Made by a program: the position numbers and the translations under genes. A DNA stretch of 15,580 nt from an uncultured Sphingomonadales bacterium (GTDB lineage Bacteria > Pseudomonadota > Alphaproteobacteria > Sphingomonadales > Sphingomonadaceae). Below, one piece after another: positions 14,602 to 15,580 of the stretch; within the stretch, counting starts at the first letter, position 1, and the number at the start of each line of letters is the position of its first letter. Below the pieces are notes generated by a model, which made no database searches, was not told the DNA's origin, and was given only the letters and a program-made list of their open reading frames with translations. Where the stretch lies: assembly GCA_903958285.1 (NCBI GenBank), contig CAJBSR010000585.1, positions 1 to 15,580 on the forward strand, in the 5' to 3' direction.

Positions 14602-15580
14602 ATGGCTGACCAATCTCCCCTCGAACAGTTTAAGCAGGTGCTCACCGGCACCTCGCGCGCGATTGCGCATGAGCCTGAGGTGGAGCTCGCCTTTACGGCA
14701 GACGCGCCGACGCAGGTTGGTAAGAACTTCCGTGTGCCGATGCCGGGCCGCCTGTTGCCGCCCGATCAGGTGGCCGAAGCGCGTGGTTTTGCCGATGGCA
14801 TGGCGCTGCGGCTGCGGCATCACAATGATGGCGTCCACATGGCCAACCGCCCGCCCGAAGCGGTGGCGGGCGCGGTGTTCGATGCCATTGAAAGCGCGCG
14901 TGTGGAGGCCATTGGCGCCCGTGCGATGGAGGGCGTCCGCGTCAATCTGGGCCATGCGCTCGACATGCGGATGCGGTCTGACCCGATTGCCCGCGCGCAA
15001 GCCGCAGACGAAGTGCCGTTGCCAACCGCTGTCGGTTTGCTCGTGCGCGAACGGCTGACGGGGGACGCAGCCCCGCCCGCCGCACAAGCCGGGCTCGATA
15101 TGGTTCGCGGTTGGATTGAAGAGAAAGCGGGCGAAGACCTTGATGCCCTGTCGAACGCGCTCGACGATCAGGGCCGCTTTGCGCAACTCGCCCAGAAACT
15201 GCTGCGCGATCTGGAACTGACCGCCAACCCCGATGAAATCGACCCGACCGATTCGAACGACGAGTCCGAAGACGAACAGGAAGGGGAGGGCGAGCAGGAT
15301 CAGGAACAGTCGGAAGAGGGCGACAGCCAGGCCCAGATGGACGCCCGCGCCGAAGAAGGCGAAGGCGAGGCCGAAGATGGCGAGCAGCAGGAGATGGATG
15401 CCGAATCGGACATGGACTCCGATGGCGACCCCGGCGACGAAGGTGAGGAGGGGATGCTCCCCGTCCGGCCCAATCGTCCGATGGGGGATTTGCCGCCCCA
15501 GTTCGACTATAAGAGCTGGACGACCGAGTTTGACGAAGTCATCGCGGCGACCGAGCTGTGCGATGAGGATGAGCTGACCC
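14602..15580 (+). CDS. cobT: Cobaltochelatase CobT subunit, N-terminal part, cut by window edge
   Basis: The frame opens at ATG 14602 and stays open to the window end (326 codons; full CobT is about 600). The N-terminus MADQSPLEQFKQVLTGTSRA and the segment FRVPMPGRLLPPDQVAEARG match CobT. Residues about 212-285 form a very acidic Glu/Asp/Gln-rich linker, a CobT hallmark, followed by RPMGDLPPQFDYKSWTTEFD, where the conserved C-terminal half begins. The VWA-like domain with its metal site would lie beyond the window. CobT and the AAA+ ATPase CobS help CobN insert cobalt into the corrin ring for vitamin B12. No cobS is adjacent upstream; rnpB is. The ribosome binding site is poor, so the start is slightly uncertain. 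Confidence 0.9.
   Translation, partial: MADQSPLEQFKQVLTGTSRAIAHEPEVELAFTADAPTQVGKNFRVPMPGRLLPPDQVAEARGFADGMALRLRHHNDGVHMANRPPEAVAGAVFDAIESARVEAIGARAMEGVRVNLGHALDMRMRSDPIARAQAADEVPLPTAVGLLVRERLTGDAAPPAAQAGLDMVRGWIEEKAGEDLDALSNALDDQGRFAQLAQKLLRDLELTANPDEIDPTDSNDESEDEQEGEGEQDQEQSEEGDSQAQMDARAEEGEGEAEDGEQQEMDAESDMDSDGDPGDEGEEGMLPVRPNRPMGDLPPQFDYKSWTTEFDEVIAATELCDEDELT

Noticed and set aside
15241..15460. GA-rich repetitive stretch considered as a DNA repeat array
   Set aside because: It encodes the acidic Glu/Asp-rich linker typical of CobT; there is no regular repeat unit at the DNA level.

Overview
The window looks like a chromosomal core-genome segment of an alphaproteobacterium, most likely a member of the Sphingomonadales. 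This is inferred from gene content: a ChpT-type histidine phosphotransferase (an alphaproteobacterial cell-cycle protein), an alphaproteobacterial-type RpoH, a CobT-type cobaltochelatase subunit, an RNase P RNA, and moderately high GC with very dense coding. I see no insertion sequence, prophage, integrase, tRNA, CRISPR array or obvious sign of horizontal transfer. No gap between genes exceeds about 300 bases.

Left block (1-4175, minus strand): the N-terminal half of a dicarboxylate/amino-acid:cation symporter cut by the window edge, a DAGK/LCB5-family lipid kinase, a MurC-like Mur ligase with divergent signature motifs, and a thiolase. The thiolase, Mur ligase and kinase are closely spaced (42-nt and 3-nt gaps) and may be co-transcribed. 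A flavoprotein monooxygenase of the Baeyer-Villiger type (4394-5902, plus strand) diverges from the thiolase and ends in a strong hairpin with T-rich tails on both strands. That hairpin also serves the converging rpoH.

Middle block (5973-7906, minus strand): rluD (23S rRNA pseudouridine synthase) is followed by rpoH (heat-shock sigma factor). The rpoH leader carries a perfect 8-bp inverted repeat just before the ribosome binding site. Only 17 bases separate the rluD start codon from the start codon of a divergent JAMM metallopeptidase.

Right block (7924-13176, plus strand): the JAMM peptidase, then chpT, a CheA-like kinase without the CheW-binding domain, an overlapping single-domain response regulator, an EamA transporter, a cytoplasmic AmiD/AmpD-like amidase, and an unrecognised protein that may be a wall-active enzyme. 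The chpT-kinase-regulator trio looks like a compact phosphorelay module and is the most interesting part of the window.

The right edge holds a GGDEF protein whose signature reads EGAEF, so it is probably not a working cyclase (minus strand), then rnpB (plus strand, about 14162-14535), then the start of cobT, which runs off the window.

Nothing here clearly forms a new defence or mobile system. The best leads are the ChpT/CheW-less CheA/CheY cassette, the degenerate GGDEF protein, the divergent Mur ligase paired with a lipid kinase, the amidase plus unknown protein, and the rpoH leader hairpin.
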